From AP-15 sp963797115 (GTDB lineage: Bacteria; Pseudomonadota; Alphaproteobacteria; ATCC43930; CGMCC-115725): a stretch of 64,000 nt of DNA. Shown in pieces: positions 6,938 through 15,401 of the stretch (position 1 is the stretch's first letter; every line of letters starts with the position of its first letter). The stretch spans positions 2,542,001-2,606,000 of the forward strand of contig CAWCOH010000001.1 in the NCBI GenBank assembly GCA_963797115.1, given 5' to 3'. The translations under genes and the position numbers were made by a program. The notes beneath the pieces are model-generated. The model was not told where the DNA came from. It worked only from the letters and a program-made list of their open reading frames with translations, and searched no databases.

Positions 6938-7855
6938 TTACGACGGGGCGGGGAAGCGGGCGATCCAGTGGCGGGCGATGTCTTCGCGGCGGCAGACCCA
7001 CACCCGGGGGTGGCCGAGGATGTATTGGATGAAACGGATCAGCGCCTTGGCGCGGCCCGGATGACCGGTCAGGCGCATATGCAGGCCGACCGACATCATC
7101 CCTGGGCATTCGGCTCCTTCCTCGTAGAGGAGATCGAAGGTGTCGCGCAGAAACGCGAAGAAATCCTCACCGGAGCCGAAGACGCCGCGGCCGAATTTCG
7201 AATCGTTGGTGGTCAGCGAATAGGGAACGACGAGGTGCGGCTTGGAGGTCCCCGGGCTCGACCCGGGGACCCGCACCCAATAGGGCAGCTCGTCATTGTA
7301 GGTGTCGCTGTCGTAGAGAAACCCGCCATGCTCGACGAGGAGCCGGCGGGTGTTTTCCGAGGGCGAATAGCGGCAATACCAGCCGAGCGGGGTCTTGCCG
7401 GTGGTCTGGTGGATCAGCGCGACCGCGGCGGCGATCTGCCGGCGCTCCTCGTCCTCGGCGAGCCCGGGATGATTGGTCCAGCGCCAGCCGTGGCTGCAGA
7501 TGTCCCAGTCGCTGGCGGCGATCGCCGCGGCGGCGGGCGGGTTGGCCTCGAACGCCTTCGCACAGCCGAAGATCGTCACCGGCACCCCGAACCGTGTGAA
7601 GATCCGATGCAGGCGCCAGAAGCCGACCCGGGCGCCGTATTCGAACATGCTTTCGGCTCCGAGATCGCGGCCCTGGACCCCGAGGTCGCTGCCGAGCATT
7701 TCGGTCAGCCCGCTCTCGGAGACGCCGTCGCCCATCGGATAGGAAAGCTCCGAGCCTTCCTCGAAATTGATCACGAAGTTGACGGCGATGCGCGCATCTC
7801 CCGGCCACCCGGCATGGGGCGGCTCGGCGCCGTAGCCGACGAAGTCGCGGGTCAT
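6938..7855 (-). CDS. puuE: Allantoinase PuuE-type (polysaccharide deacetylase fold)
   Basis: A 305-residue protein beginning MTRDFVGYGAEPPHAGWPG. The ATG at 7855 overlaps the DUF29 stop as ATGA, so the two are coupled. It should open the hydantoin ring of allantoin in purine breakdown. The NodB-like fold shows NFVINFEEGSE, ESMFEYGARVGFWRL, ICSHGWRW, YDSDTYNDELPYW and PGMMSVGLHMRLTGHP, matching cofactor-free PuuE proteins. Between PYW and KPHLVVPY, where relatives have a short loop, the chain reads VRVPGSSPGTS. That segment is encoded by a perfect palindrome at 7248-7270 and the frame is retained. Activity on allantoin is inferred from family resemblance. Confidence 0.88.
   Translation of the reverse strand: MTRDFVGYGAEPPHAGWPGDARIAVNFVINFEEGSELSYPMGDGVSESGLTEMLGSDLGVQGRDLGAESMFEYGARVGFWRLHRIFTRFGVPVTIFGCAKAFEANPPAAAAIAASDWDICSHGWRWTNHPGLAEDEERRQIAAAVALIHQTTGKTPLGWYCRYSPSENTRRLLVEHGGFLYDSDTYNDELPYWVRVPGSSPGTSKPHLVVPYSLTTNDSKFGRGVFGSGEDFFAFLRDTFDLLYEEGAECPGMMSVGLHMRLTGHPGRAKALIRFIQYILGHPRVWVCRREDIARHWIARFPAPS
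7248..7270. repeat. Perfect palindrome inside puuE, in frame
   Basis: GTCCCCGGG, loop CTCGA, CCCGGGGAC: 9-bp perfect arms. It encodes VPGSSPGT in a surface loop of the enzyme. Confidence 0.85.
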
Positions 7856-8334
7856 GGCTGCTCTCCCAGCGGCTCGGGATACCAATCCTCCCGAAGGATA
7901 TCGTCGAGTGAGTAGGGACAGACCGCGGGCAGTTGTCGGGCGGCTTCGAGTTCGCCATGCCTGGTGAGCTCGCGCCCAGCTCTTCGCCGTCCGTCAGCAT
8001 AAAGCTCTTCGAGGCTCGCCTCCGCATCACGACGCAGGCTCGCCGTCAGCTTGTCGGAGAGCGCTTCGCGCGCGTCGTCGACGGTCTCCATCCAGCCCAA
8101 GCGTGGTTGCTCGGAACGCGAATGGGCGAGCTTGAGAAAGTGCACGATAGTACGCCGGATCTGGCTGCGCACCGCGTCGCGTTCGCTCTTGCCCAAATCC
8201 TCGATCTCCTCGGCGACGTTCTCGCGGTCGAAACGATTGTCGGCGACCGCCATCGAGCGCAGCACCATCGCCTGATGCTGGGTCCAGGCAAAGAAGTCGT
8301 CCTCGTAACGCGGTCCGTCGGGCATAGTCGTCAC
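7852..8334 (-). CDS. DUF29 family protein
   Basis: A 160-residue protein with the DUF29 layout: YEDDFFAWTQHQAMVLR near the N-terminus, FDRENVAEEIEDLGKSERDAVRSQ near residue 38, then a helix pair with HFLKLAHS and LGWMETVDDARE. The family is common in cyanobacteria and alphaproteobacteria, often in several copies, and its function is unknown. It overlaps the allantoinase start by 4 bp. No membrane segment or signal peptide is visible. Confidence 0.9.
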   Translation of the reverse strand: MTTMPDGPRYEDDFFAWTQHQAMVLRSMAVADNRFDRENVAEEIEDLGKSERDAVRSQIRRTIVHFLKLAHSRSEQPRLGWMETVDDAREALSDKLTASLRRDAEASLEELYADGRRRAGRELTRHGELEAARQLPAVCPYSLDDILREDWYPEPLGEQP

Positions 8335-8394
8335 CGTTCTGAGACTGCCGACAGCATAGTCCGGCAGCGGTTCTCTGGGGAGAGGTGTGGCCGA

Positions 8395-9639
8395 TCAGTC
8401 GGCCAGCCTGGGTGCGGGCTCCTGCGTCGTGGCGGCCCGGGCGGCGCGCCGGGTGATCAGCGCGACCGGGACGGAAAGAAGCAGCATCATGCCGCCGAGA
8501 ATGACAAAGCTCTCGCCGGCGCCCCAGCGGTCGGCGATCGCACCCATCGTGGGCGGGATCACGATTGCCGCCAGCCGGTTCATCGTCTGGCGCAGGCCGA
8601 CGACCGAGCCCTGGCGATAGCGCCCGACGGCCTTGGCCTGCACCGAGAACATCACCGGTTGGACGACACCCTGCAGCCAGCCGCGCGCGGCCTGCGCCAG
8701 GAAGAGCAGCAGGAAGATGCCGCCAAGGAACGGTGTGGCGCTGATCAGCACGATCGAGAGCACGGTGCCGCTCAACATCGTGCGCTGCGGGTCGCCGAGG
8801 CGCATCGCCCGCCCGGCGAGCAGCGAGCCGAGACCGCTCGTCACCTCGACAGCCGCGAACAGGATCCCGATCGAGGTACCGGTGAGCCCGACGCCGTCGA
8901 GGTAGACGATGTACAGCGAGCTCTGGACGCCGTTGGTCGCGGTGCGCAGAAAGATGATCGCCATCGTCGTCGCCACCGCCGGGATCGCCAGCAGCGCGAA
9001 GCAGCGGATGTAGTCGGGGAGGCGCGGGATCACGTCGCGGGCGCGGAAACTCGCAGGCCGGCTTTGCCCCTGCCCGTCTGCTCCGGTGATCTCCGCTTCC
9101 GGCGCGCGCAACAGCGCCATCGTCAGCATCATGCCCCAGGAAACCCCGATCAGGTATGACGGCCACGCCCCGCCGAAGTCCCAGACGATGCCCGCAGCGA
9201 TTGGTGTTCCCATCGAGCCGATGCGCGCAAAGAAGCTGAACCGGCCGATATATTCGGCTTCGCCCTCGGATAGCTGGGCAATCAGGGTTTGTGAACCCGA
9301 CCAGGCGAATTGCAACGCGCCGCCATTGAGTGTCTGCAACAACAGCAACGGCCAGAACCACGGGATCAGCGGAAAGAGCGGCGCCGAGGCCATCGCCACC
9401 CAGATAAAGAACAAGGTGACGCGGCGGGTGCCATACCGGTCCATCAGCACGCCGATATGGATCGACAGAAATACCGACAGAAACGAGCGCGCGCCGACCA
9501 ACAGGCCGATCTGGCCCGCGCTGATCCCCAGCGACAGACCGTAAAGCGGGATCAAGAACGTATAAAATTCCGTATATCCCTGCGCGAACAGCCCGGCGAC
9601 GTAGATCGAGGCCGGCGGGTGTGATGGGCGCGGTGTCAT
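8395..9639 (-). CDS. Major facilitator superfamily transporter
   Basis: A 414-residue hydrophobic protein with about twelve membrane spans and a central hydrophilic loop around residues 185-205. The motif between spans 2 and 3 reads GVLMDRYGTRRVTLFF, the MFS signature GxLxDRxGRR in slightly altered form. A second copy is visible in the C-terminal half around LLAGRAMRLGDPQRTML. It is an inner-membrane secondary transporter, substrate unknown. The gene is separated from DUF29 by about 60 bp on the same strand. It could export a drug or metabolite. Confidence 0.88.
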   Translation of the reverse strand: MTPRPSHPPASIYVAGLFAQGYTEFYTFLIPLYGLSLGISAGQIGLLVGARSFLSVFLSIHIGVLMDRYGTRRVTLFFIWVAMASAPLFPLIPWFWPLLLLQTLNGGALQFAWSGSQTLIAQLSEGEAEYIGRFSFFARIGSMGTPIAAGIVWDFGGAWPSYLIGVSWGMMLTMALLRAPEAEITGADGQGQSRPASFRARDVIPRLPDYIRCFALLAIPAVATTMAIIFLRTATNGVQSSLYIVYLDGVGLTGTSIGILFAAVEVTSGLGSLLAGRAMRLGDPQRTMLSGTVLSIVLISATPFLGGIFLLLFLAQAARGWLQGVVQPVMFSVQAKAVGRYRQGSVVGLRQTMNRLAAIVIPPTMGAIADRWGAGESFVILGGMMLLLSVPVALITRRAARAATTQEPAPRLAD

Positions 9640-9673
9640 CTCTGAGGGGTCGATGCGCGATCCTTATCGGGGC

Positions 9674-11718
9674 TCAGACCGAAGTCACAGGCAAGCGCAG
9701 GTCGTGGCGCGGGCGACCCCAATCGGCTGCCGCCGCGACGGCGCGCTCGACATCCTCCTCCAGCATCAACCCCTGCTCGACGAGCTGTCGAGCTGCCGCC
9801 TCGATTGCCGCGACATGGGCCTCCGCATTGGGCTAGCGCTCGAGGATCGATCGCCTCGGGTCGCCCGTCGCACGCCGCTCTTCGGGGGTCTCGGGGAGCG
9901 GGATGCAGCTGCCCGAGAATTCGTGCATCGCACCCTGACCAAAGCCGCGCGCCCGCATGTTCCAGCCGCAATAGGTGCCAAGTGGTGCGGCCACCATCGG
10001 CGCCCTGACGCCGGCCTTGTCGTTGCCGTCCTCGTCGACCGCCGGCACCAGGATCGTGTAGCCGCCGCCTGGCACGATATCGGGCGGCTCCTGCAAGATC
10101 CCGCGCTCCGCGTCCGGTCCGAAGTCAAGCAGCGGCAATGCGCTCGGCGCACGCGGCGTCGCCACTCCCGGGATCGTCGGGAAAACTGGCGCCGCCAATC
10201 GTCCACCGCCACCAGGGTGCCGTCTGCCCGGCGCGGAGTGCGGCTGTCGGGCGGTGCGACCCCGCTCGGCGCCCAGCGATCCATGGCGTCGATCATCGCG
10301 CGGAACAGCATCGAGGTCGCGACCGTGTTGCGATAATTCTGGCACACCCCGCGGTCCGGCATGGTGAGTAACGGGTCGGCGAAATGCTGCGAGCTCGCCC
10401 ACATATAAATCCTCACTCCCTCGGGCTGCAGCAAATCGTTGCCGCGCGTATCGGTATGGGCGAGCGACCCGCAACGCTGCCAGTATTCCGTCGCGGTTTG
10501 TGTATGGATCACCAAGGGGTCGGTTTCCGGACGCTTCAGTATCGCATCGCGGCGCCCGGTCAGATGATCGGTCGAACTCGGCATAGGAGAAAGGAAAGCT
10601 GTCTGCTGGGTTGAAATGGTCTTCGTATTGCTGCCCGCCCCGAGACGTCGGCATTGGCGAAGCGATAGTTGAGCCACATCCGCCCGGCTCCGGCGACATG
10701 CGGTAGGATGCCGTCGAACACCTTCCGTCCATCGGCGTCAACGTTGAACCCACGATAGACGAAGTCGCGCAGACCACGCCCGGTTTGCGAACGGCCCCAT
10801 GCATAGGCCTTTTCTACGGTGCCGCCCTGTTGGCGCAGCGGGTTGATGCGGCCTGCGTGGTCTTCTGTCCCATAGCGCAGAAAGCTGACGAAATCGCGCA
10901 CCGCAACGTGGCCTAATCCAAGTGCAAGTGGGTCGCGGCCGGTATAGACGAGCTCGTAAATCCATCCCGGCTCAAACCCGCCGGGGATGTGGATATGGCT
11001 GTCGGACGGGATCACCGCCCGCACCGCGCCCTGATTGTCGAGGCCGGTGCCACTTTCGACCCGGGCGAAGCACCAGCTTTCCGGCGGCACCGGGAGGCGC
11101 TCGTCATAGGGATAGCGCCTTCGCGTCAGACGCGCCTCGCGTGGGTCGAACGATACCGTCGGATGACTGCGCACCAGGACGCGGCCGCTCAACGGAAATG
11201 TCGTGATGCCCGCTCGGTCGGCGATGTATTCGACGCGGACAAGCCCGGTCATGGGCCCGTCATGTTCGCGGGCGATCGGCAGGTCGAGCAGCATCCGCTC
11301 GTTCCCCGGCAGGAGATCGCCCTGCCAGGCGAGCCAGACCACCGTATAACCGCCGTGCATCAGAAAGCCGTTTCCGGCATGTGCCAAGGTGCATTGATCG
11401 TTCGAGGCCGGGGCGTCGTTGAAGAACTGCAGCATCCGCTTGTTGCCGCGGTTGCCGTAGTCGAAGAACAGCCGCCGGTTGCCGCGTCCCGAGTTCGGCC
11501 GGCTTCAGGATCGAGAAATCGCCGGTGAACCGAACGAACCCGTTGGAATCGGTTGGTGCCTTGTCGAGATCGGTGATCCCGCGCTGTGCCGCCGCGCCCG
11601 GATCGACCGCGAAGTGGGCGCGGCCAGTGATCCGCTCATAAGCCCCGACGGCCCTGAACTCATATCCCTCGGCAAAAGGAAAGCGTTCGGTGATCGACAA
11701 TTCTATCCGGTTGGCCAT
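9674..11718 (-). pseudogene. Alpha/beta hydrolase-domain protein, multiply frameshifted
   Basis: A single large protein (about 680 residues when repaired) can be followed through three frames. The start MANRIELSITERFPFAEGYE at 11718 runs to about 11493. LQFFNDAPASNDQCTLAHAG to MWLNYRFANA lies in a second frame, GGQQYEDHFNPADSFPFSYAE in a third, and then LTGRRDAILKRPETDPLVI to DGTLVAVDDWRRQ. The chain returns to the former frame for GILQEPPDIVPGGGYTILVP to DPRRSILER. There a TAG replaces the expected tyrosine, and the tail reads on to DWGRPRHDLRLPVTSV, ending at 9674. At least four frameshifts and one stop make it non-functional. Family identity (PF20091-like) is by resemblance. Confidence 0.8.
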
Positions 11719-11954
11719 CGCCGCCTCTCTTCCTCGGTCGAGCGATGATCGGCAAAGACTCCGTTCAACTCAACCCTCGGTGCGGTATGCTGGGTGTTTG
11801 CCGGCCCAAATGCCAGACTACCGGCCACCGTTGCGAACGAGCGAATTTTTTGGGCAAAGCGAGCGGCACAATCCTGGAAAATCTGGCTCTCTCGAGGGAG
11901 GAACTTTAGCGCGGCGCGCCTTGTTCACCGCGGCGACGTCATTAAATCGGGAAG

Positions 11955-14900
11955 ATGATCGGGGATGCGCTTGTATCAACTAAAGCTATTGCGATGAGCG
12001 AAGGGCTGCGAATCTACAATCTCTTCCCGACCTTGGCGGGAACCATCCGGGACTGGAAGGAGCATCTTCCGCGAATTGCGCGGATGGGATTCAATGCTGT
12101 CTACGTCAATCCTTTTCATTATCCGGGGTTCTCCGGGAGCCTGTACGCCGTCAAGGACTATTACCGCCTGAACCCGCGTTTCCGCGGAGGAGAGCCGGGC
12201 GACGATGACGCATTGCTGCACCGATTCACCGACGCGGCACGCGGGCATGGGCTGCGCGTAATCATGGACCTGGTCGTCAATCACACGTCCAAGGACAGCG
12301 ATCTCGTCGTCAGTCATCCGGACTGGTTTGCTCGCGATCGGCGCGGCGATTTGGTTTCTCCTTATGCCACCGACCCTGCGGATCCTGCCCGCAAGACGGT
12401 GTGGGCGGATCTCGCAGAGCTCGATTACCGGTCGCCTCGGCAACGTCAAATCGTGGCCTACTTCCAGCAGCTGGTGCGGCACTATGTCGGCCTCGGATTC
12501 GACGGCTTCCGCTGCGACGCGGCCTACAAGGTGCCAGCCGCGGTCTGGCGCGGTCTGACCGAGGCGGCTAAGGAGGCTTCCTCCGAGGTGATCTTTTGCG
12601 CCGAGACGGTGGGCGCACCGCTGGAGGCAGTTCTGGCACTTTCCGATGCCGGTTTCGACTATCTCTTCAACAGCGTCAAATGGTGGGATTTTGAGAGCCC
12701 GTGGCTGCTCCAACAATATGAAGCATTTCGCCTCATCGCGCCGTCGATCGGTTTTCCTGAAAGTCACGACACCGAACGGTTAGCGACCGAGCTCCTTGCC
12801 CGCGGCATCCCGGAAGCCGCGATGGAGCCACATTACCGCCAAGCTTACGCCTTCGCCGCGGCATATTCGACGGGCGTTCTGATGCCGATGGGGTTCGAAT
12901 TCGGCTGGTCGCGTGCCCTCGACCCGACCAGCAGCCGCGAAGAGGAGCCCGAGCCAAAACGCTTTGACCTCAGCGGATTCATCGCCGAGGTCAATATGAT
13001 GAAGAAGGCGATACCGGCGTTGAACGAGGAGGGTCCGCAGCGGCTGCTAACCGAGCAAGGTGACTCACTAGTGGTGTTAGAGAAGCAAACGGAAAGCGGT
13101 GAAGAGTGCGCGTTGATCCTCGTCAATATGAACGAGCGCGAACCGCGCGAGGCGTCGCTCGAAACGCTAGCGGTAAGGGGTCATGGCTTCGTCGATCTCT
13201 CACCCGGCCGTCAAGCGAGCGGCCTCGACGCGACAATCGGTCCTCGTCTCGTGGTGAAGCCGCTGGAAGCACGCGTTCTGCGTGGTACCCTCACCCACCC
13301 GACGCTGCGCGCTGGGTCCTCCTCGCGCTCCCGAAGTGCGGTAGAGGGTATCGAGCGCAGCGAGGCGGGTGTAAGTCTTCATCCGCTGTGGCGGCCGGAT
13401 GCACGGATTGCTGTCGAGAACGTCTGTCCCCAGCTCGACGAGGGCCGCTATCCACTCAAGCGGGTTCTCGGCGACGAGTTCGAGGTTCAAGCGGACGTCT
13501 TTTGCGACGGGCACGACAAGCTGCGCGCTGTCGTGAAATTTGCGCTTGAGGGTCAAGCCTGGCGCGAAGTGCCTCTGGTGTTATTCGACAACGATCGCTG
13601 GCTCGGTCACTTCCGTCTCGATCGGCTCGGGCTGTGGCGTTACACGCTCGAGGCGTGGATCGATCGCTTCGAAAGCTGGCGCGACGAGTTCGAGAAGAAG
13701 CGCCAAGCCGGCCAGAACGTGGAGCTCGAACTCGTTGAAGGCCGCGGGATCGTCGCGGAGATGTTGCGCGAAGCTAAGCCGGAAGATGCGGCGCAAATCC
13801 GCAAGACCCTTCGGATCTTTGACGGCGGTGACCCCGCGCGACGCAGCGAGGTGATGCTCTCCTCGGAGCTACGAGAGCTGTCAGTGCGGTGTCCAATGCG
13901 CACCGACGTCGTTCGCTATCACCGCGAGCTCGAGATCGTTGTCGACCGCAACGCGGCAGGCTTTGCTGCGTGGTATGAAATGTTCCCGCGCAGCCAGGGA
14001 AGTAAACCCGGCAAGAGTGCCAGCTTCGATGACTGTATTGCCCGCCTTCCCGAGATCGCGAGCCTCGGTTTCGACGTCGTCTATCTCGTTCCTATCCATC
14101 CGATCGGCCGGATAAACCGCAAAGGCAAAAACAACAGCACCGTGGCCCAGCCGGGCGATCCCGGCAGCCCGTACGCGATCGGTTCGGCGGAGGGCGGCCA
14201 TCGAGCCGTCAATCCAGAGCTCGGCACGCTCGCGGATTTCCGCCGTTTCGTCAGCGCTTCCGCGGCGCTCGGGTTGGAGGTGGCGCTCGACTTTGCGATT
14301 CAATGCGCTCCCGATCATCCATGGGTGCGCGAACATCCGCAATGGTTTCGCTTTCGACCCGACGGTACGATCAAATATGCCGAGAACCCGCCAAAGAAGT
14401 ATCAGGACATCGTCAACGTCGATTTTTACAACCCCGATCGCGAGGGATTGTGGAACGAGTTGCGGGACATCTTGTTATTCTGGATCGCCCAGGGTGTGCG
14501 GATCTTCCGCGTCGACAACCCCCACACCAAACCTTTGCCGTTTTGGGAGTGGCTGATTCGCGAGATCAAGGCACAATGCCCGGAGGTGATCTTTCTAGCA
14601 GAGGCTTTCACCAGGCCAAAGATGATGCGGGCCCTTGCCAAAGCCGGGTTCACCCAATCGTATACTTATTTTACCTGGCGGATCACCAAGGCGGAGCTGA
14701 TGGAATATCTGACCGAGCTCACGCAGGGCCCGGCGAAGGAGTATTATCGGCCGAACTTCTTCACCAATACGCCTGACATTCTGCCGATCTTCCTGCAGGA
14801 CGGGGGTCGGCCGGCGTTCCGGATCCGGCTCGTGCTCGCAGCGACCTTGTCTAGCGTTTATGGGATCTATAATGGGTTCGAGCTTTGTGAAAACACACCC

Positions 14901-15401
14901 GTTCCCGGGAGCGTCGAAGCGGTCAACCCGACGGATCCCGAATTCGTCGAGCTTTACGGCGAAACTCCGGTTGTCAGACGCGAGGAATATCGAGATTCAG
15001 AAAAATACGAATACAAGGTATGGGATTGGGATCGGCCCGGAAACATCAAGGAGGATATCGCTGTCCTTAACCGGTTCCGGCGCGACAACCCAGCATTGCA
15101 GGAATTTCTGAACCTGCGCTTTCTCACCTGTGAGGACCCGAACATTCTTGCTTATGCGAAGACTTCGGCTGACCGAGCCAATACCGTCATTGTCGCCGTC
15201 AATCTCGATCCGCACGCCGCGCACGAGTGCGACGTCGAGTTGCCGCTCGCCGAGTTCGGCTTGGCGGCGGACGCCGAATTCTCACTCGAGGAGGCGTTCT
15301 CGCGGCGCGTCGTGATCTGCCGCGGCGACCGCCAGCGCCTCCACCTCGATCCCGAGACCAACCCCGCGATGATTTTCCGCGTTCTTCGAGCCGACACCTA
15401 A
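11955..15401 (+). CDS. glgE: Alpha-amylase-domain/GlgE maltosyltransferase fusion
   Basis: This is a 1148-residue, two-domain protein. Residues about 18-440 form a GH13 amylase-like barrel: DLVVNHTS at 105, nucleophile Asp188 in GFRCDAA, acid Glu217 in FCAETVG, and HD at 271-272. Residues about 482-1148 are GlgE, which adds maltose from maltose-1-phosphate to alpha-1,4-glucans. Nucleophile Asp854 is in FRVDNPHTKP and acid Glu883 in FLAEAFTRP; the 29-residue spacing equals that of characterised GlgE. The linker, residues 445-475, is Ser/Arg-rich and encoded by repeat-like DNA. ATG at 11994 (MSEGLRIYNLFP) is an alternative start. The stop overlaps the next start as TAATG. Confidence 0.92.
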   Translation: MIGDALVSTKAIAMSEGLRIYNLFPTLAGTIRDWKEHLPRIARMGFNAVYVNPFHYPGFSGSLYAVKDYYRLNPRFRGGEPGDDDALLHRFTDAARGHGLRVIMDLVVNHTSKDSDLVVSHPDWFARDRRGDLVSPYATDPADPARKTVWADLAELDYRSPRQRQIVAYFQQLVRHYVGLGFDGFRCDAAYKVPAAVWRGLTEAAKEASSEVIFCAETVGAPLEAVLALSDAGFDYLFNSVKWWDFESPWLLQQYEAFRLIAPSIGFPESHDTERLATELLARGIPEAAMEPHYRQAYAFAAAYSTGVLMPMGFEFGWSRALDPTSSREEEPEPKRFDLSGFIAEVNMMKKAIPALNEEGPQRLLTEQGDSLVVLEKQTESGEECALILVNMNEREPREASLETLAVRGHGFVDLSPGRQASGLDATIGPRLVVKPLEARVLRGTLTHPTLRAGSSSRSRSAVEGIERSEAGVSLHPLWRPDARIAVENVCPQLDEGRYPLKRVLGDEFEVQADVFCDGHDKLRAVVKFALEGQAWREVPLVLFDNDRWLGHFRLDRLGLWRYTLEAWIDRFESWRDEFEKKRQAGQNVELELVEGRGIVAEMLREAKPEDAAQIRKTLRIFDGGDPARRSEVMLSSELRELSVRCPMRTDVVRYHRELEIVVDRNAAGFAAWYEMFPRSQGSKPGKSASFDDCIARLPEIASLGFDVVYLVPIHPIGRINRKGKNNSTVAQPGDPGSPYAIGSAEGGHRAVNPELGTLADFRRFVSASAALGLEVALDFAIQCAPDHPWVREHPQWFRFRPDGTIKYAENPPKKYQDIVNVDFYNPDREGLWNELRDILLFWIAQGVRIFRVDNPHTKPLPFWEWLIREIKAQCPEVIFLAEAFTRPKMMRALAKAGFTQSYTYFTWRITKAELMEYLTELTQGPAKEYYRPNFFTNTPDILPIFLQDGGRPAFRIRLVLAATLSSVYGIYNGFELCENTPVPGSVEAVNPTDPEFVELYGETPVVRREEYRDSEKYEYKVWDWDRPGNIKEDIAVLNRFRRDNPALQEFLNLRFLTCEDPNILAYAKTSADRANTVIVAVNLDPHAAHECDVELPLAEFGLAADAEFSLEEAFSRRVVICRGDRQRLHLDPETNPAMIFRVLRADT
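13285..13376. repeat. Repeat-like in-frame linker between amylase and GlgE domains
   Basis: ACCCTCACCCACCCGACGCT at one end faces AGCGCAGCGAGGCGGGTG at the other as an imperfect inverted pair. It resembles the CCCTCACCC / GGGTGAGG element at 53540-53590 and encodes low-complexity SSRSRSAVEG. Confidence 0.45.
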
